A stretch of 40,994 nucleotides of DNA from Roseicyclus sp. GTDB lineage: Bacteria > Pseudomonadota > Alphaproteobacteria > Rhodobacterales > Rhodobacteraceae. Of this stretch, positions 1 to 13,124 are shown piece after piece. The stretch's first letter is position 1, and each line of letters opens with the position of its first letter. The notes below the pieces were generated by a model, which was given only the letters and a program-made list of their open reading frames with translations, was not told where the DNA came from and searched no databases. Made by a program: the position numbers and the translations under genes. The DNA lies in assembly GCA_016763475.1 (NCBI GenBank), contig JAESTV010000051.1, positions 1 to 40,994 of the forward strand, in the 5' to 3' direction.

Positions 1-4617
<4,617 letters not shown>

Positions 4618-4877
4618 GTGCGATCGCACCTTTCTCTCTCGCGCGGCACCCTCGCCGCCGGGACTTCGGCGGAGTGCTCGCAAGATTTAGGACGTGACGG
4701 ATCAATCTGTCTGCCGTCCCACCGGCAAAGCCCGACCCTTTTGTCATCGTCTTGGAAAACGCCTCCCCGTGAAGGCCCTTACCAAGACAAGCCCGCCATA
4801 GACGCGGACGGCTGGACCCGGAATTTTGCCCCGGATCCAGCCAAATCTCTTCCCCACGAATGGGGTGCGTTGACCAA

Positions 4878-5249
4878 TTAGGCCAGCTCGACCTCGGCGC
4901 CAGCTGCTTCCAGCTTGGCTTTGACGTCCTCAGCTTCGTCCTTGGACACGCCTTCTTTGATCTTGCCACCGGCTTCGACCAGGTCTTTGGCTTCTTTCAA
5001 GCCAAGACCAGTGAGGGTGCGCACTTCCTTGATCACGCTGATCTTGGATGCGCCGGCGTTCTTGAGAACGACGTCGAATTCGGTCTGCTCTTCAGCAGCG
5101 TCAGCACCATCTGCGGGGCCAGCCATCATCACTGCGCCGCCAGCGGCGGGCTCGATGCCGTATTCGTCTTTAAGGATGGTCTTGAGTTCCTGGGCTTCCA
5201 GGAGGGTCAGACCAACAATCTCTTCTGCGAGTTTCTTCAGATCAGCCAT
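4878..5249 (-). CDS. rplL: 50S ribosomal protein L7/L12
   Basis: [35 protein letters not shown]...EKTEFDVVL-like and [12 protein letters not shown] motifs; located between rplJ and rpoB. Confidence 0.97.
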   Translation of the reverse strand: MADLKKLAEEIVGLTLLEAQELKTILKDEYGIEPAAGGAVMMAGPADGADAAEEQTEFDVVLKNAGASKISVIKEVRTLTGLGLKEAKDLVEAGGKIKEGVSKDEAEDVKAKLEAAGAEVELA

Positions 5250-5311
5250 TTTTCAGGTTCCGTATGTAGGTATGGGTTCCAACGCCGCAAGGGGCGAGTC
5301 TCAACGGGTGC

Positions 5312-5824
5312 TTACGCCGCCTTCTCTTCGATTGTCGAAAGGATGGAAGCGATATTCGAGGCAGGCGCGCCAATGGCACCGGCGATGTTGGCGGCAGGTG
5401 CGGCGATACAGCCAACGATGGAAGCAATAAGCTCCTCGCGGGACGGCATCTTCGCAACGGCTTTTACACCAGCGGCATCCAGAATATTCTCACCCATCGC
5501 GCCGCCGAGAATGACAAACTTGTCATTGTCTTTGGCAAACTCGTCCGCAGCCTTGGCAGCTGCAACCGGGTCTTCAGAATAGGCGAGAACAGTCATGCCC
5601 TCCATCAGGTCAGCGATGCCAGCGGCAGGCGTTCCATCAAGGGCAATTCTGGCGAGCTTGTTCTTGGCGACACGCACAGATCCACCCGCGTCGCGAACGC
5701 GACCGCGCAGATCCTGCATCTCGGCAACCGTGAGGCCCTGATAGTGAGACACTACCACGACGCCAGAGCTTTCGAAGATCTGGCCGAGTTCCTCGACCAC
5801 TTTCTCTTTCTGGGCTCTATCCAC
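5312..5824 (-). CDS. rplJ: 50S ribosomal protein L10 (probable GTG start)
   Basis: [44 protein letters not shown]; the ORF reaches 5863 but homologous L10 starts at the GTG encoding VDRAQKEK. Confidence 0.95.
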   Translation of the reverse strand: MDRAQKEKVVEELGQIFESSGVVVVSHYQGLTVAEMQDLRGRVRDAGGSVRVAKNKLARIALDGTPAAGIADLMEGMTVLAYSEDPVAAAKAADEFAKDNDKFVILGGAMGENILDAAGVKAVAKMPSREELIASIVGCIAAPAANIAGAIGAPASNIASILSTIEEKAA

Positions 5825-6139
5825 AGGTTTACTCCAGTTTGGCGGGTTTCCCCACCGGCTCAATTAACCGGATCGCTCCGGCGGTTTTGGTCCGTATCGT
5901 TAACGGAACCAGTCCCGCCCGGCGCTCGAACGGTCGAGCCTCGGAAACGTGTATCTGATCCCGCCTCAGGTAGGAGTTATTGGGGGTTTAGGCCCAACCC
6001 ACCGTCTCGGACGAAACGCAAAAGAGCGTCCGACGAATCGCACGCTCTCTTGCAAGGGGGTGACTAAACGGGTCGGTCCGGAATGCCAACCCCTCTTGCC
6101 AAAATTGACACGCTACTTCTGCAGCGCTTTCGCTCGCTT

Positions 6140-6337
6140 TCAGCGAGAGTAAATCGTCAGGAACCGCGGGATGAACGTGGTGGTCCCAACCGGTGCCGCA
6201 GGCTGCGTCGTTGTGACGGGGCCTGCCGTGGACGGTGCAGTCGGATTCGGCGTGCTGGAGCCACCGGCAAAAGATGCCGTTGCGCCAACACTGGCCAAAG
6301 CGATTGCGATAAACGTCGTGCGAAGTGTGCGTGTCAT
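6140..6337 (-). CDS. Small predicted secreted protein, Pro/Thr-rich, 65 aa
   Basis: ORF MTRTLRTTFIAIALASVGATASFAGGSSTPNPTAPSTAGPVTTTQPAAPVGTTTFIPRFLTIYSR with signal-peptide-like N-terminus; just downstream of the 6358-7161 gene on the same strand. Confidence 0.5.
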   Translation of the reverse strand: MTRTLRTTFIAIALASVGATASFAGGSSTPNPTAPSTAGPVTTTQPAAPVGTTTFIPRFLTIYSR

Positions 6338-6357
6338 ACTCTTTCTCCGTTACTGAG

Positions 6358-7161
6358 TTAAAAGGCGTAGGCAATCGTCGCAGTCACCTGCTGGCGATCG
6401 GTATTGTCCGTCACATCAAAAATGCCAGCCGCCAGGCTTAGCCCTTCGATCTGCGGAATGCTGAGGACAGCCCCGACGTTCAACTGCGTCGCGGTGCCGG
6501 AAGCGCTGAGCGACAGGGAGTGAGTGACTCCCATGCCGATCCCGTAGAATATGCCGTCTGTCACCCGGCCTGTGCCCTCGTCAGACAAGGTTGCCCTTGT
6601 GCCGTACCCAAAGGTGATCTGCAGTGGAATCTCGGCAGATCCGGCCCCAAGTGAGGTCAGATGTGAGACATAGACGTTGTAGGATTCCCCATCCAGCGAC
6701 GCATCCCCCCAGCCGCCAAGGCCCAGCGCCGAGACCCCGATGAATGTGGCCGAGCGGTCAGTGGACCCCAAAAGGCGGGATGCGCTGATGTTGAAGCTGC
6801 CGCTGTCGCCGAACGGGTCAATCCCGGTGATCGCCACCCCAACCGAGACGCTGATCGCGTCCACCGGGTTGCCAAAGGTGTATCCGGCCACCACATCGCC
6901 GTCGGCGTCACTGCCCGATATGCCGTTGCGCGGCGTCGCATAGGTCAGCGCCACGTATCCGGTTCCCCCGACCGGAGCCACGGCAGACGCGGACCCAAAG
7001 ATCGCCGGGAACGCCAGATTGGTGCCTTGGTCAGCGGCGGCCAATTGCCCGATGTCAGTGGTATTTGTGCCCTGCGCTGCTGCGTCTGCGGCGCACAAAC
7101 TCAGCCCCACGGCAATTGCCGGGGCAAGGCGCGAAAACTGGGTGTTGAATGCAATGGACAT
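6358..7161 (-). CDS. Predicted outer-membrane beta-barrel protein
   Basis: N-terminal signal peptide (SRLAPAIAVGLSLCAADAAAQG), alternating Gly/aromatic strands, C-terminal ...VTATIAYAF ending in Phe as in BAM substrates. Confidence 0.75.
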   Translation of the reverse strand: MSIAFNTQFSRLAPAIAVGLSLCAADAAAQGTNTTDIGQLAAADQGTNLAFPAIFGSASAVAPVGGTGYVALTYATPRNGISGSDADGDVVAGYTFGNPVDAISVSVGVAITGIDPFGDSGSFNISASRLLGSTDRSATFIGVSALGLGGWGDASLDGESYNVYVSHLTSLGAGSAEIPLQITFGYGTRATLSDEGTGRVTDGIFYGIGMGVTHSLSLSASGTATQLNVGAVLSIPQIEGLSLAAGIFDVTDNTDRQQVTATIAYAF

Positions 7162-7272
7162 AGTTAGCCTGCCAAGATGGTTAAAGTTGCTTTCCGTTCT
7201 GGCAGCTACTTTTCCAAAATATCGGCTAAAATTTTATGGTCAAGTGAGTGATAGCATTCATGATTAATAGAC

Positions 7273-7299
7273 GAAAAGGGCGGGCATTTCTGCCCACCC
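7273..7299 (-). terminator. Rho-independent terminator downstream of rplA
   Basis: Reverse-strand RNA GGGUGGGCA-GAAA-UGCCCGCCC followed by UUUU: 9-bp stem (one U-G pair), GNRA loop, U tract. Confidence 0.8.
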
Positions 7300-7332
7300 C
7301 TTGTTTAGGTTTTGTAAAACTGAATTCCGGGC

Positions 7333-8031
7333 TCAGTTGCCGGTGGCATTGTCCACATTAACTGACACGCTTGGGCCCATGGTGGAGGTCACGAAGATCT
7401 TCAACATGTACGACCCTTTGGTGCCCGAAGGCTTCGCCCGCGAAACGGCATCCACAAACGCACGGATGTTCTCAACCAGCTGGGCTTCGGTGAACGAGGC
7501 TTTGCCGACGCCGGCCTGCACAACGCCCGCCTTCTCGGCCTTGAACTGGACCTGACCACCTTTGGCGGCCTCGATGGCCTCTTTGATATCCATGGTCACT
7601 GTCCCGACCCTTGGGTTCGGCATCAGATTCCGCGGGCCAAGCACCTTACCCAGACGGCCAACAATTGGCATCATGTCAGGGGTGGCAATGCAGCGGTCAA
7701 AGTTGATGGTGCCACCCTGGACAATTTCCATCAGATCTTCGGCGCCCACGATGTCTGCACCAGCAGCCGTCGCTTCATCGGCCTTGGGACCACGGGCGAA
7801 CACCGCAACGCGCACCGTCTTGCCGGTGCCATTGGGCAGGTTCACCGTGCCACGAACCATCTGGTCTGCGTGACGCGGATCAACGCCGAGGTTCATTGCA
7901 ATCTCGATCGTCTCGTCGAATTTGGTCTTCGAGTTGCTTTTCAGCAGCGCGACGGCTTCTTCAACAGTCAGGTTTTCTTGGCCTTCAAAGGCTGCACGAG
8001 CAGCGGTCAGGCGTTTTCCCATTTTACCCAT
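7333..8031 (-). CDS. rplA: 50S ribosomal protein L1
   Basis: [61 protein letters not shown]; adjacent to rplK. Confidence 0.98.
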   Translation of the reverse strand: MGKMGKRLTAARAAFEGQENLTVEEAVALLKSNSKTKFDETIEIAMNLGVDPRHADQMVRGTVNLPNGTGKTVRVAVFARGPKADEATAAGADIVGAEDLMEIVQGGTINFDRCIATPDMMPIVGRLGKVLGPRNLMPNPRVGTVTMDIKEAIEAAKGGQVQFKAEKAGVVQAGVGKASFTEAQLVENIRAFVDAVSRAKPSGTKGSYMLKIFVTSTMGPSVSVNVDNATGN

Positions 8032-8036
8032 GGTTG

Positions 8037-8489
8037 TTACCCCTTCACCTCGATGCCCATCGACTTGGCGGAGCCAAGGATGATCTTCATTGCTGCTTCA
8101 ACGTCGTTGGCGGTGAGATCCACCATCTTGGCTTCTGCAATCTCACGCAACTGCTTGGGGGTGATCGACGCAACCGTCTCACGGCCGGGCTTCTCAGCAC
8201 CGCGGGGACGGTTACGCTTGCCCACATTTTTCATGCCAGCAGCTTTTTTCAGATAGTAGGACGCAGGCGGCGTCTTGATTTCCATCGTGAAGGACTTGTC
8301 CTGATAATACGTGATTATCGTGGGACAGGGGGCGCCTTGCTCCATTTCCTGCGTCTTGGCGTTAAACGCCTTGCAGAATTCCATGATGTTGATGCCGCGC
8401 TGACCCAACGCAGGGCCCACGGGGGGGGAGGGGTTGGCTTTACCTGCAGGGATCTGCAGCTTCATTGAGCCGACGAGTTTCTTGGCCAT
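8037..8489 (-). CDS. rplK: 50S ribosomal protein L11
   Basis: [43 protein letters not shown]; start chosen at MAKK inside the longer ORF. Confidence 0.97.
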   Translation of the reverse strand: MAKKLVGSMKLQIPAGKANPSPPVGPALGQRGINIMEFCKAFNAKTQEMEQGAPCPTIITYYQDKSFTMEIKTPPASYYLKKAAGMKNVGKRNRPRGAEKPGRETVASITPKQLREIAEAKMVDLTANDVEAAMKIILGSAKSMGIEVKG

Positions 8490-8824
8490 CTGGCCTCTCC
8501 TTTTTCCAACAGCCCCGCGACGCGTCTTGGGGCCTTTGTGGCCGTGGTCTGGTTTGCGCCTCGCGTGGCGCGCGCCTCCCACAGTAGACGTCGCATGTGC
8601 GACAAGCGCGGCAGCTATAACGCAGCGCCCTGAAATGCAAGTCCCGCGGGTTTCGGTCACGTGGACTCTGCAATACCTGCAAATTTCATCAATCAGACGA
8701 CAGCACCAAGCGCGGCACGCGGTATTGTAACTTGCTTGAAGTAACCCGGACCCAACCGGACGCAACAATTATCTGCACGGAGCACCGCTCCGGCCCAACA
8801 GGCCGAAGCAAAACGCAGCGAAAA

Positions 8825-9358
8825 TCACAATTGCTTAGACACCTGGGTGAATTCCAGCTCCACCGGGGTGGCACGTCCAAAGATCGACACCGTCACCTTC
8901 AGGCGCTGGTTGTCTTCGTCAACTTCCTCAACCATGCCGTCGAAATCTTCAAACGGACCATCGCTGACTTTGACCTTCTCGCCGATCTCATACGTGATCG
9001 TGGAGCGCGGTGAGGCCTCACCTTCCTCAACACGGTTGAGAATCGAGTTCACCTCTTCATCACGCATCGGCATCGGGCGGCCTTGCGGGCCAAGGAAACC
9101 GGTGACACGGGGGATCGAGTTAACCACGTGATAGCCGATATCGGTCATCTCCATGCGCACCAGCACGTAGCCGGGCATGAAACGGCGCGGCACAGTCACT
9201 TTCTTGCCGCGACGGATTTCGATCACCTCTTCTTCGGGAACCAGCACCTCGTCGATGACCTCTTCAAGGCCCTTCTCGACCACAGCCGTCCTGATTTGCT
9301 CCGCGATGCGCTTTTCGAAATTCGAAAGCACCGAGATAGAGTACCACCGCATTGCCAT
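8825..9358 (-). CDS. nusG: Transcription termination/antitermination protein NusG
   Basis: [24 protein letters not shown]...[16 protein letters not shown]...[45 protein letters not shown]. Confidence 0.97.
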   Translation of the reverse strand: MAMRWYSISVLSNFEKRIAEQIRTAVVEKGLEEVIDEVLVPEEEVIEIRRGKKVTVPRRFMPGYVLVRMEMTDIGYHVVNSIPRVTGFLGPQGRPMPMRDEEVNSILNRVEEGEASPRSTITYEIGEKVKVSDGPFEDFDGMVEEVDEDNQRLKVTVSIFGRATPVELEFTQVSKQL

Positions 9359-9549
9359 GACGTTTCCCGTTTTATCGCAGGCCCACCCGGGGCCATGTGT
9401 GTCCAATGGGCCAGAGGCAGCCCAATCCAAACCCCCGCAACAGGTAGCAGCGATCTTCGCTGTCTTGCCTGTCAGTGTCGGGGGAGTGTTGGCCGATTAC
9501 AATTCGTGCCCCGGAAAATCAAGGGCAAGTGACGCAATAGCTGTCGGGT

Positions 9550-9741
9550 TTAGCCAAAAGAGGTCAGAAGCAGCTCAAGCGCGTTGCGGATCAGCCAATC
9601 AACCCCGAAAAAGAAGATCGCGGCCACAAGGGCCATCACGAAGACCATCGCCGTGGTGACAAGCACTTCGCGGCGTGTTGGCCAGACAACCTTCGCCACT
9701 TCGGAGCGGGTTTGCTGCAAGAACTGAAACGGGTTGGTCAT
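9550..9741 (-). CDS. secE: Preprotein translocase subunit SecE
   Basis: MTNPFQFLQQTRSEVAKVVWPTRREVLVTTAMVFVMALVAAIFFFGVDWLI; immediately upstream of nusG. Confidence 0.96.
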   Translation of the reverse strand: MTNPFQFLQQTRSEVAKVVWPTRREVLVTTAMVFVMALVAAIFFFGVDWLIRNALELLLTSFG

Positions 9742-10223
9742 GATGTGGTCACTTCAATGGATCGAGTGGCATATACCCACGGGCGCGCAGGCATGCAAGG
9801 CACGGCGTTTGCGTAAGGGCGCGGCCCATTGACCGCAATTATGATTCTCGGTGCGGCAGTTTGGGCAGATGACCCGTCCCCGACGTTGACGCGCGCCACC
9901 TTACATGGGGCCGCGCTGTTCCACACCGGACATGGGCGCGTTGTGATCGCCGGACGAAGGGGCGTTGCATTCATTTCCCGCAAAGACTGCTGTCAGCCCT
10001 TAAAACATGCCTGTTCTACAGGGCGGGCAGCCGCATGCCACGGCCTGTTGGCAAAGAGACGACGCAATCATACCCGATCAGCGGCAGCACAGCTCGATTC
10101 CTGGCGCAAGAAACTACCGACACACTCGCGTAGCGGGCCAAGCGGCGGCCCGAAGAAAGAACAACACCGCTTGGTCCCTCTGCTGCACGATGTTTGATAA
10201 AAGTTAGCGGCGGTCAGCCAACC

Positions 10224-10997
10224 TCAAAACCGAAAGACGATGCCCACTTCAAGCGTTGTGGTCGTGTAATCGATGAAGTCCGTCACGGTCGCTGTTGCCG
10301 AGTTACCGCCGTTAGTTTGGGTCGCCGTGGCAGGGTTAGCTACAGTGAAACTGTTGTAAATATCATGGTTCACAAACGCTCTAATTGAAAATCCATCCGC
10401 AACGCGGTGCTCCACACCAAAGCCAAGGCTAATGCCGTCGATCGAGCCACTTTCCGTCGCTATAGGAGGGGATGGTCTGAAACTCTGGGAGCGCCCCCCC
10501 CCGGCAGAGGTCGCAGTAACAACAATTCCGTTATAGGTCACATCCGCGCGGGCAATCCCGAGTGCCCCCATGACCAATGTGTTGTCCCCGACCTCATATC
10601 CACCAATCGCCCGCAGGCGAAACGTTGGATCAATAGTTGAGAATACGGATGCGTCTGCGCATGAGGGGCCGAAGGGACAAATCTGGGATGAGAAAGTTGC
10701 AACACCCGCCAATCCAGACGGGCTGCTATCAAAAAACTGCAGTTCACCGCCCAGGGTGAATGTCCCGAAATCCCACGTGTAGCCCGCAAAGACAAAAAAC
10801 TGGTCGAGGTCACTTTCGCCAAGTTCGCCGTTTGTTGGTCCAACCGCAGAAAGCTCGGCCACGCTCAGGTTCGACACACCCGTGGCAAAGCCGCCGCCTG
10901 CGTAGAAACCGGACCAATCGGTGCCCGCGGATTGCGCGGAAGCTTGGCCAGTCAGGCCCGCAAAAACTGCAAGCGCGCTGAGAAAAGTGGTTTTCAT
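10224..10997 (-). CDS. Outer-membrane beta-barrel (porin-family-like) protein
   Basis: Signal peptide MKTTFLSALAVFAGLTGQASAQSAGTDWSGFYAGGGFATG; internal GYTWDFGTFTLGGELQFF; C-terminal LEVGIVFRF ending in Phe. Confidence 0.8.
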   Translation of the reverse strand: MKTTFLSALAVFAGLTGQASAQSAGTDWSGFYAGGGFATGVSNLSVAELSAVGPTNGELGESDLDQFFVFAGYTWDFGTFTLGGELQFFDSSPSGLAGVATFSSQICPFGPSCADASVFSTIDPTFRLRAIGGYEVGDNTLVMGALGIARADVTYNGIVVTATSAGGGRSQSFRPSPPIATESGSIDGISLGFGVEHRVADGFSIRAFVNHDIYNSFTVANPATATQTNGGNSATATVTDFIDYTTTTLEVGIVFRF

Positions 10998-11415
10998 GGG
11001 CGTAATTCCTTTGGGGGTTTTTAATTTCTTTGGGGTTTTTGTAAGCGGCCATCCGCCGAGTCCGCAACTTCTAGTTTGACCTCAGCGTCAGTTCAACACG
11101 CCTAGGGTGCGCGATTGCCACACAATTGCATGCGCCTTTGCACCGTCTATGCCCGACACTTTACCCGACACTTTAAACGCCCCTGGGCCAATCACTGGCC
11201 GGGGCCGATCACGATCCATGGCGTGTCGTCAGGGGTTGCCTGGGATAGGCGGCCAATACATCTTTCGAAGCCAGCCTCTACCCCTGTGTGCATCGCGCGG
11301 CGTTGTGCGGTAGGGGCCTTAACCCGTCAACTGACTGTTTTATTCAGATGACCGCTCTCTCAATCATTTGGCGTCAAAAGGCAAAACCCTAAGGCATTTT
11401 ACAGATAGGTTGACC

Positions 11416-11491
11416 TGGCAGGGGCGGAGAGACTCGAACTCACGACCGCTGGATTTGGAATCCAGTGCTCTACCAACTGAGCTACACCCCT
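11416..11491 (-). tRNA. tRNA-Trp (anticodon CCA)
   Basis: Reverse complement AGGGGTGTAGCTCAGTTGGTAGAGCACTGGATTCCAAATCCAGCGGTCGTGAGTTCGAGTCTCTCCGCCCCTGCCA folds as a cloverleaf with CCA anticodon and encoded 3' CCA. Confidence 0.96.
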
Positions 11492-11615
11492 AGACCGAGC
11501 GAGGAGTTAGGCCGATTTGCCCTCCTTGTCCAGACGCACCTTACGGATTTCCCCACCTCGCACGCTCAAAATTTCGTGCTAGATAGCTCCCATAACCCCT
11601 TCAGGAGACTATCCA

Positions 11616-11879
11616 ATGCGTTCTATTCTCTTCACACTTTCCCTCGCCATGGCAGTACCGGCCTTTTCCACAACCGCCGCGTTGGCTGACAACCACAGCT
11701 GCAACCAATTGCGCCAGACCGTGATCAACACGTCACCTGCAACCTTACGCAACCGGCCGTGGGCCGCGCTGAGCTGCAATGGCGTCAGCGAGATTCACCT
11801 GCTGCTGCTGACCGCTCACAACAACCGCGTCAGTGCGCAAATTGACGCCACATTCCGCCGTGAAGGCCTGATCCGCTAA
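11616..11879 (+). CDS. Small secreted hypothetical protein, 87 aa
   Basis: Signal peptide MRSILFTLSLAMAVPAFSTTAALADNHS, Shine-Dalgarno-like 'aggaga' upstream, strong terminator immediately downstream. Confidence 0.75.
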   Translation: MRSILFTLSLAMAVPAFSTTAALADNHSCNQLRQTVINTSPATLRNRPWAALSCNGVSEIHLLLLTAHNNRVSAQIDATFRREGLIR

Positions 11880-11900
11880 ACCCGGCGATATTACATGAGA

Positions 11901-11931
11901 AGGGGCGGCCCACCTCGGCCGCCCCTTTTTT
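11901..11931 (+). terminator. Rho-independent terminator
   Basis: aggggcggcc-cacct-cggccgcccc followed by TTTTTT, just after the 11616-11879 ORF. Confidence 0.85.
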
Positions 11932-12044
11932 CCTGCCTGCGAGACCCGCCTTCTGGAGGCGTCGCAAACCGAAGCCCTCTATCGCGCGCCACCCGTTTCA
12001 TCATCACCGGTGAGGGACGCGGCCAACCGAAACAAACCAAACGC

Positions 12045-12752
12045 TCAGTTGCTTGGCAGCTCTGGGCACAGGACGTCATCGGTGGGCACACATTCGGCAG
12101 TGGCCGCTTCAATTGCGACCTCCGCCTCAGCCGCTTCTTCAATTGCGGCCTCCGCCTCAGCCGCTTCGGCCAGCTCTTCAACGCCACTTACAGCAGCAGC
12201 CGCCTCTTCTTCCGATATGTTGAACCACTCCGGGTTCTGCAACATGAACAACTGAACGCGCCGCGCCGCGTTACGGGCCAGAATTGCCATCTGTTCAGTG
12301 CGGTTACGCACAATGCCGGAGCCAAGCAGCATCGTCTCAGGGCTGGAGCCCTCAAAAATCACGATCTGCTCGGATTCCTCATGCAGCTTTTCGCCCAACT
12401 CGTCGTCCCAGATGTTCACGGACAACACCAGAATCGACCGCGGGCTGAGGACAATCGGAATCCCCGGCGGCGCCAGCGCATAGCCATCTACCGCAATGCC
12501 AATATGATACAGGCGGTCACCTTCATAAGCCCCAAAACGCCGGTCGATCTCGGATTCGAGGATCTCCTCCCATTCCTCAGGCGTCGCATTCCGCGACGGC
12601 GGGACCTGCTGCATGTTTTCGGCCACAACAATGTTGTGGGCGAGGCGAAAGTCACCCATCGGGGGTAGTTCTTCCTCCAGCGGGTCACCAGCGGCGCAGG
12701 CAACCAGCGTCAGGGCTAGTCCAATCGGGGCAAAACGGGCCAAGCGAAGCAT
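12045..12752 (-). CDS. Predicted lipoprotein with Ala/Glu-rich repeat near the C-terminus
   Basis: MLRLARFAPIGLALTLVACAAGD lipobox-like N-terminus; 235-aa ORF; start could also be at 12794. Confidence 0.7.
   Translation of the reverse strand: MLRLARFAPIGLALTLVACAAGDPLEEELPPMGDFRLAHNIVVAENMQQVPPSRNATPEEWEEILESEIDRRFGAYEGDRLYHIGIAVDGYALAPPGIPIVLSPRSILVLSVNIWDDELGEKLHEESEQIVIFEGSSPETMLLGSGIVRNRTEQMAILARNAARRVQLFMLQNPEWFNISEEEAAAAVSGVEELAEAAEAEAAIEEAAEAEVAIEAATAECVPTDDVLCPELPSN
12108..12167. repeat. Two tandem 30-bp units inside the lipoprotein gene
   Basis: ttcaattgcgacctccgcctcagccgcttc followed by ttcaattgcggcctccgcctcagccgcttc; encodes (EAAEAE-A/V-AIE) repeats. Confidence 0.85.
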
Positions 12753-13124
12753 TGGTCGGTCTCCAGGAATTAGGTTTCGGAGGAAGGTAAGCACGTGGCG
12801 GGTCAGGGTAAAGGCGTCGGTTCACCGGAATCAAGGAAGTGTTACTAAATGGCCCGCCCGGCGGATGACAGCCAGCCCCTATGAAAGCAACTGCCTTGAC
12901 CTTGACGGAACATGATGCCCACGAACTTCCAGCTATTGCAGGACATGAGATCGGCAAGTTTTCGCGTATGGCGGTGGCAGAAACCCTCGCGGTACGCTGC
13001 ACGTAAGGATCGGGAAAGGCCTGTTCGATGCCAGCTGCAACCCGCCGGGCCGAGGCCAATTCCATTTGGCGACGTAAAAACGCCGATCAAATTACCACAT
13101 CTCTTGGGAAAACGGGGCGTCGGC

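Noticed and set aside
11416-11491. tRNA-Trp as an integration site for a mobile element
   Set aside because: No integrase, transposase or partial tRNA duplication is visible in the neighbourhood.
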